This document shows positions 36,486 through 48,832 of a DNA stretch of 64,000 nucleotides, one piece after another. Position 1 is the first letter of the stretch. Each line of letters starts with the position of its first letter. Under the pieces are notes generated by a model. The model was not told where the DNA came from. It worked only from the letters and a program-made list of their open reading frames with translations, and ran no database searches. Both the position numbers and the translations under genes were made by a program. The DNA comes from Rhodoferax sp. U2-2l (GTDB lineage: Bacteria > Pseudomonadota > Gammaproteobacteria > Burkholderiales > Burkholderiaceae_C): assembly GCF_020594515.1 (NCBI RefSeq), contig NZ_JAJCTH010000001.1:62001-126000 (forward strand), given 5' to 3'.

Positions 36486-36501
36486 TGCAAACCCTATGCC
36501 A
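36486..36501 (-). promoter_or_regulatory. Sigma-54 promoter of opgGH
   Basis: TGGCATAGGGTTTGCA on the minus strand has the invariant GG and GC at the correct 10-nt spacing and matches the RpoN consensus TGGCAY-N5-TTGCW. It lies immediately upstream of opgG. Confidence 0.85.
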
Positions 36502-36520
36502 GTCTATAAAAGTTTATATA

Positions 36521-36533
36521 AATCAATGACTTG
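36521..36533. promoter_or_regulatory. Candidate IHF site
   Basis: AATCAATGACTTG fits WATCAA-NNNN-TTR exactly, in an AT-rich stretch between the -24/-12 promoter and the upstream activator sites, where a DNA bend is expected. Confidence 0.65.
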
Positions 36534-36594
36534 GGTGCCATCTGGAATAACTGGCCGGGAAAACAGCAAAAAACTCGGCTGAAACCCGCATTTT

Positions 36595-36612
36595 TGTCGC
36601 CAAACAGCGACA
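36595..36612. promoter_or_regulatory. GlrR-type enhancer site 1
   Basis: TGTC-GCCAAACAGC-GACA matches TGTC-N10-GACA, the motif reported for enterobacterial GlrR (QseF), with extended TGTCGC/GCGACA arms. Confidence 0.75.
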
Positions 36613-36659
36613 AGATACCGGTGGAAAAGAAAAACTCTTTTGAAATCAACGGTTTATTT

Positions 36660-36677
36660 TGTCGCCTGATAGCGACG
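36660..36677. promoter_or_regulatory. GlrR-type enhancer site 2
   Basis: TGTC-GCCTGATAGC-GACG, one mismatch from TGTC-N10-GACA. Same TGTCGC/GCGAC arms as sites 1 and 3. Confidence 0.7.
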
Positions 36678-36679
36678 CC

Positions 36680-36697
36680 TGTCGCAGGCGGGCGACA
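36680..36697. promoter_or_regulatory. GlrR-type enhancer site 3
   Basis: TGTC-GCAGGCGGGC-GACA, centred 20 bp from site 2 and ending 4 nt from the glrR stop. Confidence 0.75.
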
Positions 36698-36701
36698 AGC
36701 A

Positions 36702-38087
36702 TTAAGCGCCGTGGTCGGCCTTGAACAGGCCGGGCGTCAAGCCGTGTTTTTGCATCAGGCGGTAAAACTCGGTGCGGTTGCGGTCGGCCAGCTGGGCGGC
36801 ATCGGCCACATTACCGTCGGTCAGCTTGAGCAGACCCACCAGGTAATCGCGCTCAAAACGTTGTTTGGCCTCGGCAAAACTGAGCACCTCCACACTGGGT
36901 GAACGCAGGGCACGTTGCACCAGGGTCAGTGGCACCAGCGGGGTAGTCGAGAGGGCGCAGACCTGCTCCACCACGTTGTAAAGCTGGCGCACATTGCCCG
37001 GCCAGGCGGCGGTGGTCAGGGCAATCAATGCCTCGGGCGCAAAACCGCTCAGGCGTTTGTTGTATTTGCTGGCCAGTTTGACCAGGAAATGGTTGGCCAG
37101 CAGCGCGATGTCTTCGCGCCGCTCTGACAGCGGTGGCAAGGTCAGGGTCACCACATTGAGCCGGTAATACAGGTCGGCGCGGAACTGGCCCTCAGCCATG
37201 GCCTGGTCCAGGTCGCGGTGGGTGGCCGAGATGATGCGCACATCCACCGGCGTGGACTGGCTGGCGCCCAGCGGGCGCACCGTGCGCTCTTGCAGCACCC
37301 GCAGCAGCTTGACCTGCAACGCTGAGGGCATGTCGCCGATCTCGTCAAGCAGCAGGGTGCCACCGTCGGCCGTCTGAAACAGGCCGATGTGGTTGGACAC
37401 CGCGCCGGTGAAAGCGCCCCGGACATGGCCAAACAATTCCGACTCGAGCAGGGCTTCTGGGATGGCACCGCAGTTCACCGCAATAAAGGGTTTTTTGGCG
37501 CGTGTACCGGCCTGGTGGATGGCCCGGGCCAGCAGCTCCTTGCCGGTGCCACTTTCACCCCGCAGTAACACGCTGGCGTCCGACTGCGCCACCATGTGCG
37601 CCTCGGCCAGCACCTCGGCCATGCGGCTGGATCGGCTGATGATCTGGTCTTGCCAGGCGGGCGGGCTGCCGGGTCGGCTGGACTGGGACAGCGCGCTCAG
37701 CGACAGCGCCTGCGCAATCTTGTCGAGCAGCGCTTTGCCGTCAAACGGCTTGGTCAGGTACGAGAACACACCGCGCTCGGTGGCCTGCACCGCATCGGGA
37801 ATGGTGCCGTGGGCGGTCAGCAGAATCACTGGCAGCGAGGGGTGTTGGGTGCGGATGTCGTCAAACAGCGCCAGGCCGTCGCGCCCCGGCAGCCGCACAT
37901 CGCTGAGCACCAGCTGGGGCCGCTCGATAGACAACTGGGTCAAAGCGTCCTCGGCAGAGCGCACCGCGCTGACCCGGTACCCGGCGGCTGTGAGTCGGAT
38001 GGTGAGCAGGCGCAGCATGTCGGCGTCGTCATCCACCACCAGCAGATGCGGCCCGGGTGCGGGCGGTGTGTTCAGCGGCGGGCTCAT
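36702..38087 (-). CDS. glrR: Sigma-54-dependent response regulator GlrR
   Basis: NtrC-family activator, 461 residues. The receiver domain is at 13-128 with phosphoacceptor Asp63 and Lys113. The AAA+ domain has Walker A GESGTGKE at 177-184 and the sigma-54 contact loop GAFTGA at 224-229. A C-terminal Fis-type HTH follows (GNVADAAQLADRNRTEFYRLMQKHGL). The last segment matches the GlrR/QseF group. It is encoded with its kinase and a lipoprotein, as in E. coli glrK-yfhG-glrR. The likely target, opgGH, lies directly downstream with matching enhancer sites. Confidence 0.93.
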   Translation of the reverse strand: MSPPLNTPPAPGPHLLVVDDDADMLRLLTIRLTAAGYRVSAVRSAEDALTQLSIERPQLVLSDVRLPGRDGLALFDDIRTQHPSLPVILLTAHGTIPDAVQATERGVFSYLTKPFDGKALLDKIAQALSLSALSQSSRPGSPPAWQDQIISRSSRMAEVLAEAHMVAQSDASVLLRGESGTGKELLARAIHQAGTRAKKPFIAVNCGAIPEALLESELFGHVRGAFTGAVSNHIGLFQTADGGTLLLDEIGDMPSALQVKLLRVLQERTVRPLGASQSTPVDVRIISATHRDLDQAMAEGQFRADLYYRLNVVTLTLPPLSERREDIALLANHFLVKLASKYNKRLSGFAPEALIALTTAAWPGNVRQLYNVVEQVCALSTTPLVPLTLVQRALRSPSVEVLSFAEAKQRFERDYLVGLLKLTDGNVADAAQLADRNRTEFYRLMQKHGLTPGLFKADHGA

Positions 38088-38740
38088 GGGGCGGGTGTGT
38101 GGCTGCCACGGCTGTTGGAGGCCGGGGTTTGGGGTGGGCGGCTGGTCAGGCTGCGCTCAATCGCCTTGAGGGCTTCCAGCCGGTCGGTGGTCTGGTCGAG
38201 CCTGCGCTGCAGCTCACGCGTCTGCTGGTTTTGTTTGTCCAGCAAGTCTTCCAGGCGGCGTTGCTCCCCCAGGCGATAGGCCAGTTGCCCCACCAGCGGG
38301 TGCAGCGCTTGTTCGCTGGGGTTGGCCAGCACCCGGCCCAGCAAGTCCTGGGCACGCTGGAACTCTGGCAACTGGCGAAACTGGCTCAGCACCAGGGCCA
38401 GCTGCACCTGGTCGGTGGGGCTGGCGGCATCACCGAGCCGGGTCACTTCCTGGCTCCATTCTGCGGGCTGCATGCGCCGCACCCGCTCGGCATACACCAG
38501 CAGGCTCAGGACGGGCTCAGACGCCTGCGGTGCGGTGTGTGCCACCGGCGGTGTCGGCTGGCAGAGCACCGAGCTGGCGGGCAGCGCTGGCGCGGCGGCT
38601 GGGTTCACCGTCGCACTGCCGCCCTGGCCGACGGAACTGGCGCAACCCGCCGTCAACATGACCAGCGCGACAGAGGTCAACAATCCGGCTCGGCGCAGGC
38701 GACGAGGGGGCCGCGCACAACAATCAGGGTTTAAAAACAT
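38084..38740 (-). CDS. GlrK/GlrR-associated lipoprotein (YfhG/QseG-like)
   Basis: 218 residues starting MFLNPDCCARPPRRLRRAG; an ORF extension of 64 codons upstream lies over the kinase gene. The lipobox LTAGC gives a lipidated N-terminus. The rest is a helical TPR-like region and a coiled coil (LEDLLDKQNQQTRELQRRLDQTTDRLEAL). The position between kinase and regulator matches QseG/YfhG, an outer-membrane lipoprotein that modulates the kinase. Overlaps glrK by 17 nt and glrR by ATGA. Confidence 0.82.
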   Translation of the reverse strand: MFLNPDCCARPPRRLRRAGLLTSVALVMLTAGCASSVGQGGSATVNPAAAPALPASSVLCQPTPPVAHTAPQASEPVLSLLVYAERVRRMQPAEWSQEVTRLGDAASPTDQVQLALVLSQFRQLPEFQRAQDLLGRVLANPSEQALHPLVGQLAYRLGEQRRLEDLLDKQNQQTRELQRRLDQTTDRLEALKAIERSLTSRPPQTPASNSRGSHTPAP

Positions 38741-40145
38741 GGGGTAACTCGATTCTGAAATGGGCACCCACGGGGGCGGGCAGCAGCTCGATGCGCCCGC
38801 CGTGGGCGGCAATGTACTCATACACGATGGACAGGCCAATACCACTGCCGCGCACCACGTCGGTGGGTTGGCGTTCGCCACGGTAAAACGGCTCAAAAAT
38901 CCGCTCGCGGTCCGCCTGCGCCACCCCCACACCCTGGTCGTGGATGTCGATGCGCACCAGACGCGGCAGCGTGCTCAGTTCCAGGCGGATCACCCCTTTG
39001 GGCGGAGAGTAGCGGATGGCATTGGACAACAGGTTGCCCAGCACCGTGCCGATCTTGTCGGGGTCCAGCTGCACCAGCGTGGGCTGGCCAAGCACCGTGA
39101 CGGTCAGCTCGCGGGCGCGGTAGGGCAGGCGCTGGGCGTCCGCCTGGGCTTCCATCAGCTGCAGCAGGTCAATGGTCTGGCGTTTCAACTGACGCGCGTC
39201 AAACGCCGCGGTGTTGAAGCGCAACAGGTCTTCAATCTGGCCCTGCAACACATTGGTGTTATGGCGCAGGATCTGGGCAATTTCGCGCTGTTCGCGGTTG
39301 AGTTCACCGGCCACACTGTCCTCCAGCAGCGAGACCCCTTCGCGCAGCGAGGCCAGCGGGGTTTTGAGTTCGTGCGAAATATGGCGCAAAAAGCGTGATT
39401 TGTCGGCATCGAGCTCCACCAGGCGCAGGCGCAGCCAGTTCAGCCGCTGGCCCACCATGGCCAGGTCAACCGGCCCACGGATGGTGATGGCGTCATCGAG
39501 CCGGTTCTCACCCAGGTCCACAATGGCGTTTTCCAGTCGCTTGAGCGGCACCGTGAACCAGACGCCAAACGCCAGCGCCATGGCCACCGCCAGCACAATC
39601 GCCCAGGTGACCTGCTGCGCCAGACGGCTGCGGCTGTCTTCCAGCTTGGCCTCCAGCGCCTGGTTGCGCTGCTGGATGATCTTTTGCACCTGCACCGCCA
39701 CAGCCGCATTAACGCTGGCCAGTTCTCGAAAGCTATGCGCCAACTCGCGCTCCCGTTCCAGCGCGGTCTCGGGCGGGCCGGTCAACAGATCGTTGACCGT
39801 TTGCACATGGGCGCGCCATTGCTGCGCGCGCTGGTGCGACAGGCCCGCGGTGCTCAGGCTGGCCAACAGCGTGCTGGCTTCGCGCGCCTGCTCTGCCACA
39901 CGGGCACGCAGCACGCGGTCATCCAGCACCACCGATTGGCGCGAGGTGCGCTCCATCGACACACTCAGCTCACTGAGCGACTGGGCCAGCTGGCCCAGCT
40001 CCAGCGAACGCGCCGCACCATCGCGGCTTTGCAGCGTGAGCTCTTCCAGCGTGAACAGGGCGCGCAGTGAGGCGGCCCCCAGCAAAGCGGCAATCAGCAA
40101 AAACGCGATCACCAGGAGTTGCCGGAACGAAAATTTCTGCAGCAT
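38724..40145 (-). CDS. glrK: Sensor histidine kinase GlrK
   Basis: 473 residues: TM1 (9-31), a ~145-residue periplasmic helical sensor, TM2 (179-199), HAMP (200-252), HisKA with His258 (FLRHISHELKTPLASLREG), and HATPase with GTVLGNLLSNAIRYSP and GSGIGLSIVYEYIAAHGG. FLRHISHELKTPLASLREG is typical of GlrK/QseE. First gene of glrK-lipoprotein-glrR. Predicted to phosphorylate GlrR in response to an envelope signal. Confidence 0.93.
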   Translation of the reverse strand: MLQKFSFRQLLVIAFLLIAALLGAASLRALFTLEELTLQSRDGAARSLELGQLAQSLSELSVSMERTSRQSVVLDDRVLRARVAEQAREASTLLASLSTAGLSHQRAQQWRAHVQTVNDLLTGPPETALERERELAHSFRELASVNAAVAVQVQKIIQQRNQALEAKLEDSRSRLAQQVTWAIVLAVAMALAFGVWFTVPLKRLENAIVDLGENRLDDAITIRGPVDLAMVGQRLNWLRLRLVELDADKSRFLRHISHELKTPLASLREGVSLLEDSVAGELNREQREIAQILRHNTNVLQGQIEDLLRFNTAAFDARQLKRQTIDLLQLMEAQADAQRLPYRARELTVTVLGQPTLVQLDPDKIGTVLGNLLSNAIRYSPPKGVIRLELSTLPRLVRIDIHDQGVGVAQADRERIFEPFYRGERQPTDVVRGSGIGLSIVYEYIAAHGGRIELLPAPVGAHFRIELPHVFKP

Positions 40146-40424
40146 GGGGGGACGGGCTAGTCGGGCTGGGCACGGTACGAGACGCGCCGCTGACCGCTGT
40201 GGTGCGTGTTCATCGGACAGACGCAGGTGTCAATGAAGCTTATCTGGGAGATGGTGAGAGTTTTCAACTGATTTGCTACTATAGGTATAGCATTCAACTC
40301 TTTTTGGACCGCGCCTGATCTGCGGGCAGTGAGGTCAGGCTCAACATGGCTGAACAAGCCTTGCATTTCCCAGCAACGGTGGGCTGGTGTTGCAAAAAAT
40401 CTCGACCCGTTCTGGATGGATAAA

Positions 40425-40603
40425 GAAAGGTGTCTGCCGTGGCACCAGACCGGCATCCTGAACCGGGGTTCAGGTGGGCGAGGTCAGCGTCGTCTTGGGT
40501 TCATCTAACGCGAGATGATCACGCCAACAACACAATGTTCCAAGCCCTGGCTCAATGAGCATTGGTTCAAGGAATATACAGCCCAGCGAACACGACAGAC
40601 GCC
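40425..40603 (-). ncRNA. ssrS: Candidate 6S RNA
   Basis: About 179 nt. The ends pair to close a rod: 5' GGCGTCTGTCGTG with 3' CACGGCAGACACC, allowing one mismatch and one G-U. The 5' side reads TGTTCGCTGGGCTGTATATTCC, like the conserved TGTTCGC of 6S. The 3' side has a CCTGAACC-CC-GGTTCAGG hairpin, equivalent to CCTTGAACCAAGGGTTCAAGG in E. coli 6S. A TACAAT -10 lies just upstream, and a pyrimidine run (CCTTTCTTT) ends it. 6S RNA binds sigma-70 RNA polymerase. Assignment rests on motif and structure matching by eye. Confidence 0.75.
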
Positions 40604-40606
40604 CCC

Positions 40607-40612
40607 ATTGTA
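40607..40612 (-). promoter_or_regulatory. -10 element of the 6S RNA
   Basis: TACAAT on the minus strand, giving a predicted start at about 40600, at the base of the closing stem. No strong -35 was found at 17 bp. Confidence 0.6.
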
Positions 40613-40698
40613 GAGCGATGCGCTCACCTCAAGCTGTCCAGGTGCGAGGAAAACCTGCTGGGTGCCATGTCAAAGCGCTGGTCCGCCACCAAGGCGGC

Positions 40699-40974
40699 TT
40701 AGCGTGAAATCTGAACGTATATTTCGTTCGTCTTGACCATGCCCAGCTCCATGCGCGCCTGCTCTTCGACCATTTCCAGGCCTTCTTTCAGGTCACGCAC
40801 TTCGGCTTCGAGTTGGTGGTTGGCCAGCATGGCCTGGCTGTTGCGTTGATTCTGTTCAGACAGTTCGGTACGCAACTTGGCCACGTTGGGCAGGCTACCT
40901 CGTCCAAGCCACAGTTGCCCATGCAAAACCACCAGCAGGGCAATCAGCAGGGACGGGACGAGGCGGCTACCCAC
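40699..40974 (-). CDS. ftsB: Cell division protein FtsB
   Basis: 91 residues: N-terminal TM helix (LVPSLLIALLVVLHGQLWLG), a periplasmic coiled coil (LRTELSEQNQRNSQAMLANHQLEAEVRDLKEG) and the C-terminal acidic/Gly motif EEQARMELGMVKTNEIYVQ of the DivIC/FtsB family. Joins FtsL and FtsQ in the divisome. It follows eno by 8 nt, as in E. coli and many Proteobacteria. Confidence 0.94.
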   Translation of the reverse strand: MGSRLVPSLLIALLVVLHGQLWLGRGSLPNVAKLRTELSEQNQRNSQAMLANHQLEAEVRDLKEGLEMVEEQARMELGMVKTNEIYVQISR

Positions 40975-40982
40975 AGGTGGTG

Positions 40983-42278
<1,296 letters not shown>

Positions 42279-42327
42279 TCAGTAGTTAAACACACGAGAA
42301 AAGAGATGGTGGATGGGCGTGATTGGA

Positions 42328-43184
42328 TCACGCCGAAAAGTCATTTTCAAGAAAACCGTGCTTTTTGGTGACCCGGTCCAGGTCCAGCAGGGTTTCCAAC
42401 AGGGCTTTCATGTGTTTGAGCGGCACCGCATTGGGGCCGTCGCTCATGGCCTGCGCCGGGTTCGGGTGGGTTTCCATGAACAGGCCGGCCACACCGACCG
42501 CGACGGCCGCACGGGCCAGCACCGGCACCATCTCGCGCTGACCGCCACTGCTGGTGCCTTGGCCGCCGGGCAGTTGCACCGAGTGGGTGGCGTCAAACAC
42601 CACCGGCGCACCGGTCTCGCGCATGATGGCCAGCGAACGCATGTCGCTCACCAGGTTGTTGTAACCAAAGCTGGCACCGCGTTCACAGGCCATGAAGTTG
42701 TCTTCCACCAGACCCGCTTCACGCGCCGCAGCGCGGGCTTTGTCGATGACGTTTTTCATGTCACCGGGGGCCAGGAACTGGCCCTTCTTGATGTTCACCG
42801 GTTTGCCACTCTGGGCCACGGCGCGGATGAAATCGGTCTGGCGGCACAAAAAGGCCGGGGTCTGTAACACATCCACCACCGAGCACACCTGGGCGATCTG
42901 GTCTTCAGAATGGATGTCGGTGAGCACTGGCACACCGAGTTCACGCTTGACCTTGGCCAGAATCTCCAGGCCCTTGTCAATGCCGGGGCCACGGAAGGTG
43001 GCGCCGCTGGAGCGGTTGGCCTTGTCAAAACTGCTTTTGAAAATGAACGGGATGCCCAGGCTGGTCGTGATCTCTTTCAGCGTGCCCGCCGTGTCCATTT
43101 GCAATTGCTCGGACTCGATCACACAGGGCCCGGCAATCAGGAAAAACGGCCGATCCAGGCCAATCTCAAAACCACAGAGTTTCA

Positions 43185-43185
<1 letters not shown>
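42328..43185 (-). CDS. kdsA: 3-deoxy-8-phosphooctulonate synthase
   Basis: Condenses phosphoenolpyruvate with arabinose 5-phosphate to make KDO 8-phosphate for lipopolysaccharide. 285 residues with [29 protein letters not shown] and [17 protein letters not shown] overlap with the pyrG stop. The next gene, eno, supplies its substrate PEP from 2-phosphoglycerate. Confidence 0.98.
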
Positions 43186-46185
<3,000 letters not shown>

Positions 46186-46187
46186 AA

Positions 46188-46637
46188 ATGCTAGATATTG
46201 ATATCAAGATCATCGACCCGCGGCTGGCCGACCAGCTGCCAACCTATGCCACACCGGGCAGTGCCGGGCTGGATTTGCGCGCTTGTCTGGACGCGCCATT
46301 GACCTTAGAGCCCAATGCCTGGCAACTGGTGCCCACGGGCATGGCGATTTACCTCAAGGATCCGGGCTACGCGGCATTGATCCTGCCGCGCTCGGGTCTG
46401 GGCCACAAACATGGCATTGTGCTGGGCAACCTGGTGGGACTGATTGACAGCGACTACCAGGGCCAGCTGATGGTCAGTGCCTGGAACCGGAGTGACACAG
46501 CGTTCACCATTGCGCCGATGGAGCGCATCGCCCAGCTGGTGGTGGTGCCGGTGAAACAGGCGCGTTTCAACGTGGTGAAGGAGTTCCCCGCCAGCGAGCG
46601 TGGCGAGGGCGGTTACGGCTCCACCGGCAAGGCTTGA
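46188..46637 (+). CDS. dut: dUTP diphosphatase
   Basis: 149-residue trimeric dUTPase (dUTP to dUMP + PPi), preventing uracil incorporation into DNA. All motifs are present: [11 protein letters not shown] (1), [11 protein letters not shown] (2), [11 protein letters not shown] (3), RIAQLVV (4) and the flexible P-loop-like [10 protein letters not shown] (5). Directly downstream of coaBC. Confidence 0.97.
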   Translation: MLDIDIKIIDPRLADQLPTYATPGSAGLDLRACLDAPLTLEPNAWQLVPTGMAIYLKDPGYAALILPRSGLGHKHGIVLGNLVGLIDSDYQGQLMVSAWNRSDTAFTIAPMERIAQLVVVPVKQARFNVVKEFPASERGEGGYGSTGKA

Positions 46638-46642
46638 GTGTT

Positions 46643-46664
46643 ACGGGCGCCTGAGGGCACCCGT
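46643..46664. terminator. Hairpin between convergent dut and isomerase gene
   Basis: ACGGGCGCC-TGAG-GGCACCCGT, paired except for one C/A mismatch, in the 32-nt gap between convergent genes. There is no T-run. Confidence 0.4.
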
Positions 46665-46669
46665 GCCAT

Positions 46670-47200
46670 TCAATGCAGGCTGTCGCTGCCGGGCGCCTGC
46701 AGCATCGGTGTGATCCGGAAAAAACCGGTGCCAGCGGTGCCGCTGCCGATTTCTTCCTCGGTGGCTTCGCGAACCGCGCGCACGGTCAGGCTCAGGCGCA
46801 GGGCAATGCCCGCCAGCGGGTGGTTGCCGTCGAGCACCACATGCTCGGGGTAAATTTCGGTCACCGTGTAGAGAGCGTCCTGCGGCGTGTCGGGGTTGCA
46901 GCCCGCGGGCAGGGCGGTGCCGTCAAAGGTCATGCCTTCCTCGAGTTCAGCTGGAAATATCGATCGCGGCTCCAGAAACACCAGTTGCTCGTTGTACTCG
47001 CCAAATCCCTGTTCGGGTTCGATCTGCAGGTTGACCGTGTTGCCAGCGCTGCAGCCCTGCAGTGCGTCTTCAATGACCTGAAACAGGTCATCGCCACCAA
47101 TCAAAAACTCCACGGGATCGTGCAGTACGTCCAGTTCTTCGCCCAGAGTGTCAGACAGTGTCCAGCTCAGGGCGGCCACGCATTGTTCAGTAATTTTCAT
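46670..47200 (-). CDS. FKBP-type peptidyl-prolyl isomerase, SlyD-like
   Basis: 176 residues from MKITEQCVAALSWTLSDTLGEELD; a 23-codon upstream extension runs into the opposite gene's leader. An FKBP fold with an inserted IF chaperone domain (EPEQGFGEYNEQLVFLEPRSIFP... HPLAGIALRLSLTVRAVREAT) fits the SlyD group. It lacks the His/Cys-rich metal-binding tail of E. coli SlyD. Cytoplasmic folding helper. Confidence 0.9.
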   Translation of the reverse strand: MKITEQCVAALSWTLSDTLGEELDVLHDPVEFLIGGDDLFQVIEDALQGCSAGNTVNLQIEPEQGFGEYNEQLVFLEPRSIFPAELEEGMTFDGTALPAGCNPDTPQDALYTVTEIYPEHVVLDGNHPLAGIALRLSLTVRAVREATEEEIGSGTAGTGFFRITPMLQAPGSDSLH

Positions 47201-47231
47201 ACCTAGAATTGTCGCATCACAGGAGCCACCC

Positions 47232-48374
47232 ATGGACATCACCCAAGCGCTGACGCTGCTCGGCGGCATCAGCCCTCAAGTCTTCATGAAACGTTATTGG
47301 CAAAAAAAGCCGCTGCTGGTGCGCCAGGCGATACCAGGTTTCAAGCCGCTGCTGCAACGTGCCGAGCTGTTTGAGTTGGCTGCTGACGAAGACGTGCAGT
47401 CGCGTCTGGTGGTGCAGGAGCCTGGCAGCAGCCCCGGCTGGCGCCTGGCGCAGGGTCCGTTGGCGCGCAAGACCTTGCCACCACTGAAACAACCCGGTTG
47501 GACGCTTCTGGTGCAAGGCGTTGACCTGCAAAACGAACCCGTCCATGCGTTGATGAACCAGTTCAGGTTTGTGCCCGACGCCAGGCTGGATGATGTGATG
47601 ATCAGCTACGCCACCGATGGGGGGGGTGTTGGTCCACACATTGACAGCTACGATGTGTTTTTGCTGCAGGCCCAGGGACGAAGACGCTGGCGCATCGGTA
47701 GGCAAAAAAAGCCGGTGCTTCAAGACGGTGTGCCTCTGAAGATTCTGACCAACTTTGTGCCGGAAGAGGAGTTTGTTGTTGAACCTGGGGATTTGCTCTA
47801 CCTGCCGCCAGGTTACGCGCACGACGGCATCGCGCTGGGTGAATGCATGACCTATTCGATTGGTTTTCGCATTCCGAAAAAAGCTGAACTGGCGAGCGAA
47901 CTGCTGCATCGCCTGGCCGAAGACGCAGAAGACGCACTCGGTGAGGTACTGTACCGGGACGCGGATCAGCCCGCGGTAGCGCAACCCGCGGAGATCCCTG
48001 CGACGATGCTCGCGTTTGCCGAAAAAGCCGTTCAAGAGGCGCTACAAGACCAGCACGCCCTGGCTCGCGGCCTGGGTGAATACATGACCGAACCCAAACC
48101 CAACGTCTGGTTTGAAGCGATGGACTTGGACAACGTCGCGTTGGCGGGTTGCGACCTGCGACTGGACTGCCGCACCCGCATGATGTTTGACGAACATCAC
48201 ATCTTCATCAATGGCGTGAGTTTCAGTGCCGCCGGTCGCGATGCCACGTTGATGCGCCTCCTGGCCAACCAACGGCAGCTCGACGCCAGCGCAGCCAAAA
48301 TGCTCAGCTTTCAGGCCAAGGAGCAGGTGGCCTCCTGGGTGCTTGCGGGTTGGATGCAGGCGTTATGCCCTTAA
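47232..48374 (+). CDS. roxA: Cupin/JmjC protein, ribosomal protein uL16 arginine hydroxylase-like
   Basis: 380 residues starting MDITQALTLLGGISPQVFMKRYWQKKPLLVRQA, with AGGAG 6 nt upstream. A 2-oxoglutarate/Fe(II) oxygenase of the YcfD/RoxA group: iron ligands His136, Asp138 (GPHIDSYDVF) and His197 (LPPGYAHDGI), plus WRIG and the C-terminal winged-helix-like dimer part. YcfD hydroxylates Arg of ribosomal protein uL16; the same reaction is expected here. Confidence 0.9.
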   Translation: MDITQALTLLGGISPQVFMKRYWQKKPLLVRQAIPGFKPLLQRAELFELAADEDVQSRLVVQEPGSSPGWRLAQGPLARKTLPPLKQPGWTLLVQGVDLQNEPVHALMNQFRFVPDARLDDVMISYATDGGGVGPHIDSYDVFLLQAQGRRRWRIGRQKKPVLQDGVPLKILTNFVPEEEFVVEPGDLLYLPPGYAHDGIALGECMTYSIGFRIPKKAELASELLHRLAEDAEDALGEVLYRDADQPAVAQPAEIPATMLAFAEKAVQEALQDQHALARGLGEYMTEPKPNVWFEAMDLDNVALAGCDLRLDCRTRMMFDEHHIFINGVSFSAAGRDATLMRLLANQRQLDASAAKMLSFQAKEQVASWVLAGWMQALCP

Positions 48375-48400
48375 GCACAGTGGGCCGATGGCGTCAATGG

Positions 48401-48428
48401 GACAAACCAGCGCTTAAGTGACTATAAT
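48401..48428 (+). promoter_or_regulatory. Candidate promoter for the Ala-rich lipoprotein
   Basis: GACAAA (48401-48406), a 16-nt spacer and a perfect TATAAT (48423-48428). The ~109-nt 5' leader contains the inverted repeat CAATTTCC/GGAAAATTG (about 48495-48511). Confidence 0.5.
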
Positions 48429-48536
48429 CAAAAGCTAAGCAAATTTCGCATCAGCGGGGTGTGCTTGGATGGTGCAAAAAAACTGCATCAACAATTTCCG
48501 GAAAATTGTCTTTCTTCAAAATTTAGGTACCTGTAA

Positions 48537-48791
48537 ATGAACAAATCCCTCGCCCTGATTGCTGTGATCGCTGCCGCTGCTGCCTTGTCGGCTTGCAGCA
48601 AGACCGAAGAAGCTCCTGCACCTGCTCCCGTGGCTGCCCCGGCAGCTGATGCCGCTGCTGCTGCCGCTTCATCTGCTGATGCAGCTGCCGTGTCGGCTGA
48701 TGCTGCTGCCTCCGCTGCAACTGGTGCTGCTGACGCCGCAGCAGTTGCAGCTGATGTTGCCGCCTCCGCTGCAGCTGCTGCTTCCAAGTAA
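48537..48791 (+). CDS. Small Ala-rich lipoprotein
   Basis: 84 residues: a lipoprotein signal peptide with lipobox LSAC (Cys20), then a mature part of about 60 residues built mainly from Ala, Asp, Val and Ser in a repeating AADAAA/SADAAA pattern. It could form one long amphipathic helix, like a wall- or membrane-spacing lipoprotein. Single-gene unit with its own promoter and a strong terminator, so probably abundant. No ortholog function recognised. Confidence 0.8.
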   Translation: MNKSLALIAVIAAAAALSACSKTEEAPAPAPVAAPAADAAAAAASSADAAAVSADAAASAATGAADAAAVAADVAASAAAAASK

Positions 48792-48807
48792 GCCAGTCGC
48801 TTGGCAG

Positions 48808-48832
48808 AAAACCACCTTCGGGTGGTTTTTTT
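48808..48832 (+). terminator. Terminator of the lipoprotein gene
   Basis: AACCACC-TTCG-GGTGGTT stem with a UUCG tetraloop and a T-run. Confidence 0.92.

Larger units (their letters stand above)
40146..40698 (-). other. Non-coding interval glrK to ftsB
   Basis: 553 nt with no protein gene. The central part holds the candidate 6S RNA. The part next to glrK holds AT-rich TATA-like elements (around 40275-40290) that may form the glrK promoter. Just after ftsB is a CCGCC-TTGGT-GGCGG hairpin (about 40683-40697). Confidence 0.6.

Noticed and set aside
40429..40603. Plus-strand orientation of the 6S-like element
   Set aside because: The rod pairs equally well on both strands and GGTTCAAGG-N-TACAGCC resembles E. 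coli 6S, but TGTTCGC near the 5' end, the release hairpin near the 3' end, TACAAT upstream and the pyrimidine end all fit the minus strand.
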